Of a stretch of 23,199 bases of DNA, positions 22,953-23,199 are shown one piece after another. The stretch comes from CALBRZ01 sp964511065 (GTDB taxonomy: Bacteria > Planctomycetota > Planctomycetia > Pirellulales > S012-138). Both the position numbers and the translations under genes were made by a program. The number at the start of each line of letters is the position of its first letter. The first letter of the stretch is position 1. The notes beneath the pieces are model-generated. The model was not told where the DNA came from. It searched no databases and worked only from the letters and a program-made list of their open reading frames with translations. The DNA is taken from positions 1 to 23,199 of the forward strand of contig CAZEEG010000090.1 in assembly GCA_964511065.1 (NCBI GenBank), in the 5' to 3' direction.

Positions 22953-23199
22953 ATGACAACAAATGCCGTAGCATTTGTGTTTGCGCGGGGAGGCTCCAAG
23001 GGGTTGCCTCGGAAGAATGTCCGCCTATTGGCAGGTAAACCCTTGATCGGGCATGCCATCGACGTGGCGAAGCAAAGTCGCTGGATTCAACGCGTGGTGG
23101 TTTCGACGGACGACTACGAAATCGCAGAGGTTGCTCGCCAATACGGAGCGGATGTGCCGTTTATGCGTCCACCCGAGTTGGCCTCCGACACTTCGCCGG
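22953..23199 (+). CDS. legF: CMP-nonulosonic acid synthetase (NeuA/LegF family), partial
   Basis: This gene runs off the right edge, leaving 82 codons. The start is an ATG with an AAAGGAAG about 11 nt upstream. The sequence opens MTTNAVAFVFARGGSKGLPRKN, the hallmark of acylneuraminate cytidylyltransferases, in which ARGGSKGLPRKN binds CTP. GKPLIGHAI and VVVSTDDYEIAEVARQYGA follow as in the family, then PFMRPPELASD. It transfers CMP from CTP to the nonulosonic acid, giving the donor for glycosyltransferases. Specificity (legionaminic against sialic or pseudaminic acid) cannot be settled from this fragment. Confidence 0.93.
   Translation, partial: MTTNAVAFVFARGGSKGLPRKNVRLLAGKPLIGHAIDVAKQSRWIQRVVVSTDDYEIAEVARQYGADVPFMRPPELASDTSP

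Overview
This GC-rich 23.2 kb window looks like part of a draft genome or metagenome scaffold, since a run of exactly 100 N sits at 5638-5737. The protein set suggests Planctomycetota, perhaps a Pirellulales-like lineage: a type III pantothenate kinase, a planctomycete-style exported DUF4139-like protein, a long SerA with an ACT domain, and many GC-rich palindromic repeats between genes. That placement is inference; no rRNA or other phylogenetic marker lies in the window, and no tRNA was seen.

Layout. Positions 1-618 hold no convincing gene. From 619 to 3499 three genes lie on the minus strand: a small unknown protein, a LarA-family (nickel-pincer racemase-like) protein, and coaX. Divergent from coaX is ggt (3832-5583), a secreted gamma-glutamyltransferase, followed by the gap and copies of a palindromic repeat. 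Two minus-strand genes for exported or membrane-anchored proteins of unknown function follow (5839-7962 and 8292-9086). A long non-coding stretch (9087-9902) carries a 14-bp tandem repeat and two perfect C6/G6 hairpins. It is followed by serA (9903-11528) and, convergent with it, a family 2 glycosyltransferase (11690-12811).

From about 13.2 kb to the right edge, ten plus-strand genes form a nonulosonic-acid (sialic-acid-like sugar) locus that runs off the window. The order is hisF-like, hisH-like and WbpG/WbuX/PseA-type sugar amidotransferase, then PtmE-type CBS-nucleotidyltransferase, LegB-type dehydratase, LegC-type aminotransferase, LegI/NeuB synthase, LegG/NeuC hydrolysing 2-epimerase, NeuD/LegH-type acyltransferase and the start of a NeuA/LegF CMP-sugar synthetase. 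By analogy with the Campylobacter jejuni GDP-linked legionaminic acid route, PtmE makes a GDP-hexosamine. LegB and LegC make the 4-amino-6-deoxy sugar, NeuD acylates it, NeuC releases and epimerises it, NeuB condenses it with phosphoenolpyruvate and NeuA activates the product with CMP.

The HisF/HisH/WbpG trio is not histidine biosynthesis. HisH releases ammonia from glutamine, HisF channels it, and the PP-loop amidotransferase converts an N-acetyl group to an acetamidino group. The most economical prediction is a CMP-activated legionaminic acid carrying an acetamidino group, destined for a surface glycan or glycoprotein. This is the most interesting content of the window. The HisF-like protein has Glu where true HisF cyclases have the catalytic Asp130, which fits loss of the histidine-pathway reaction.
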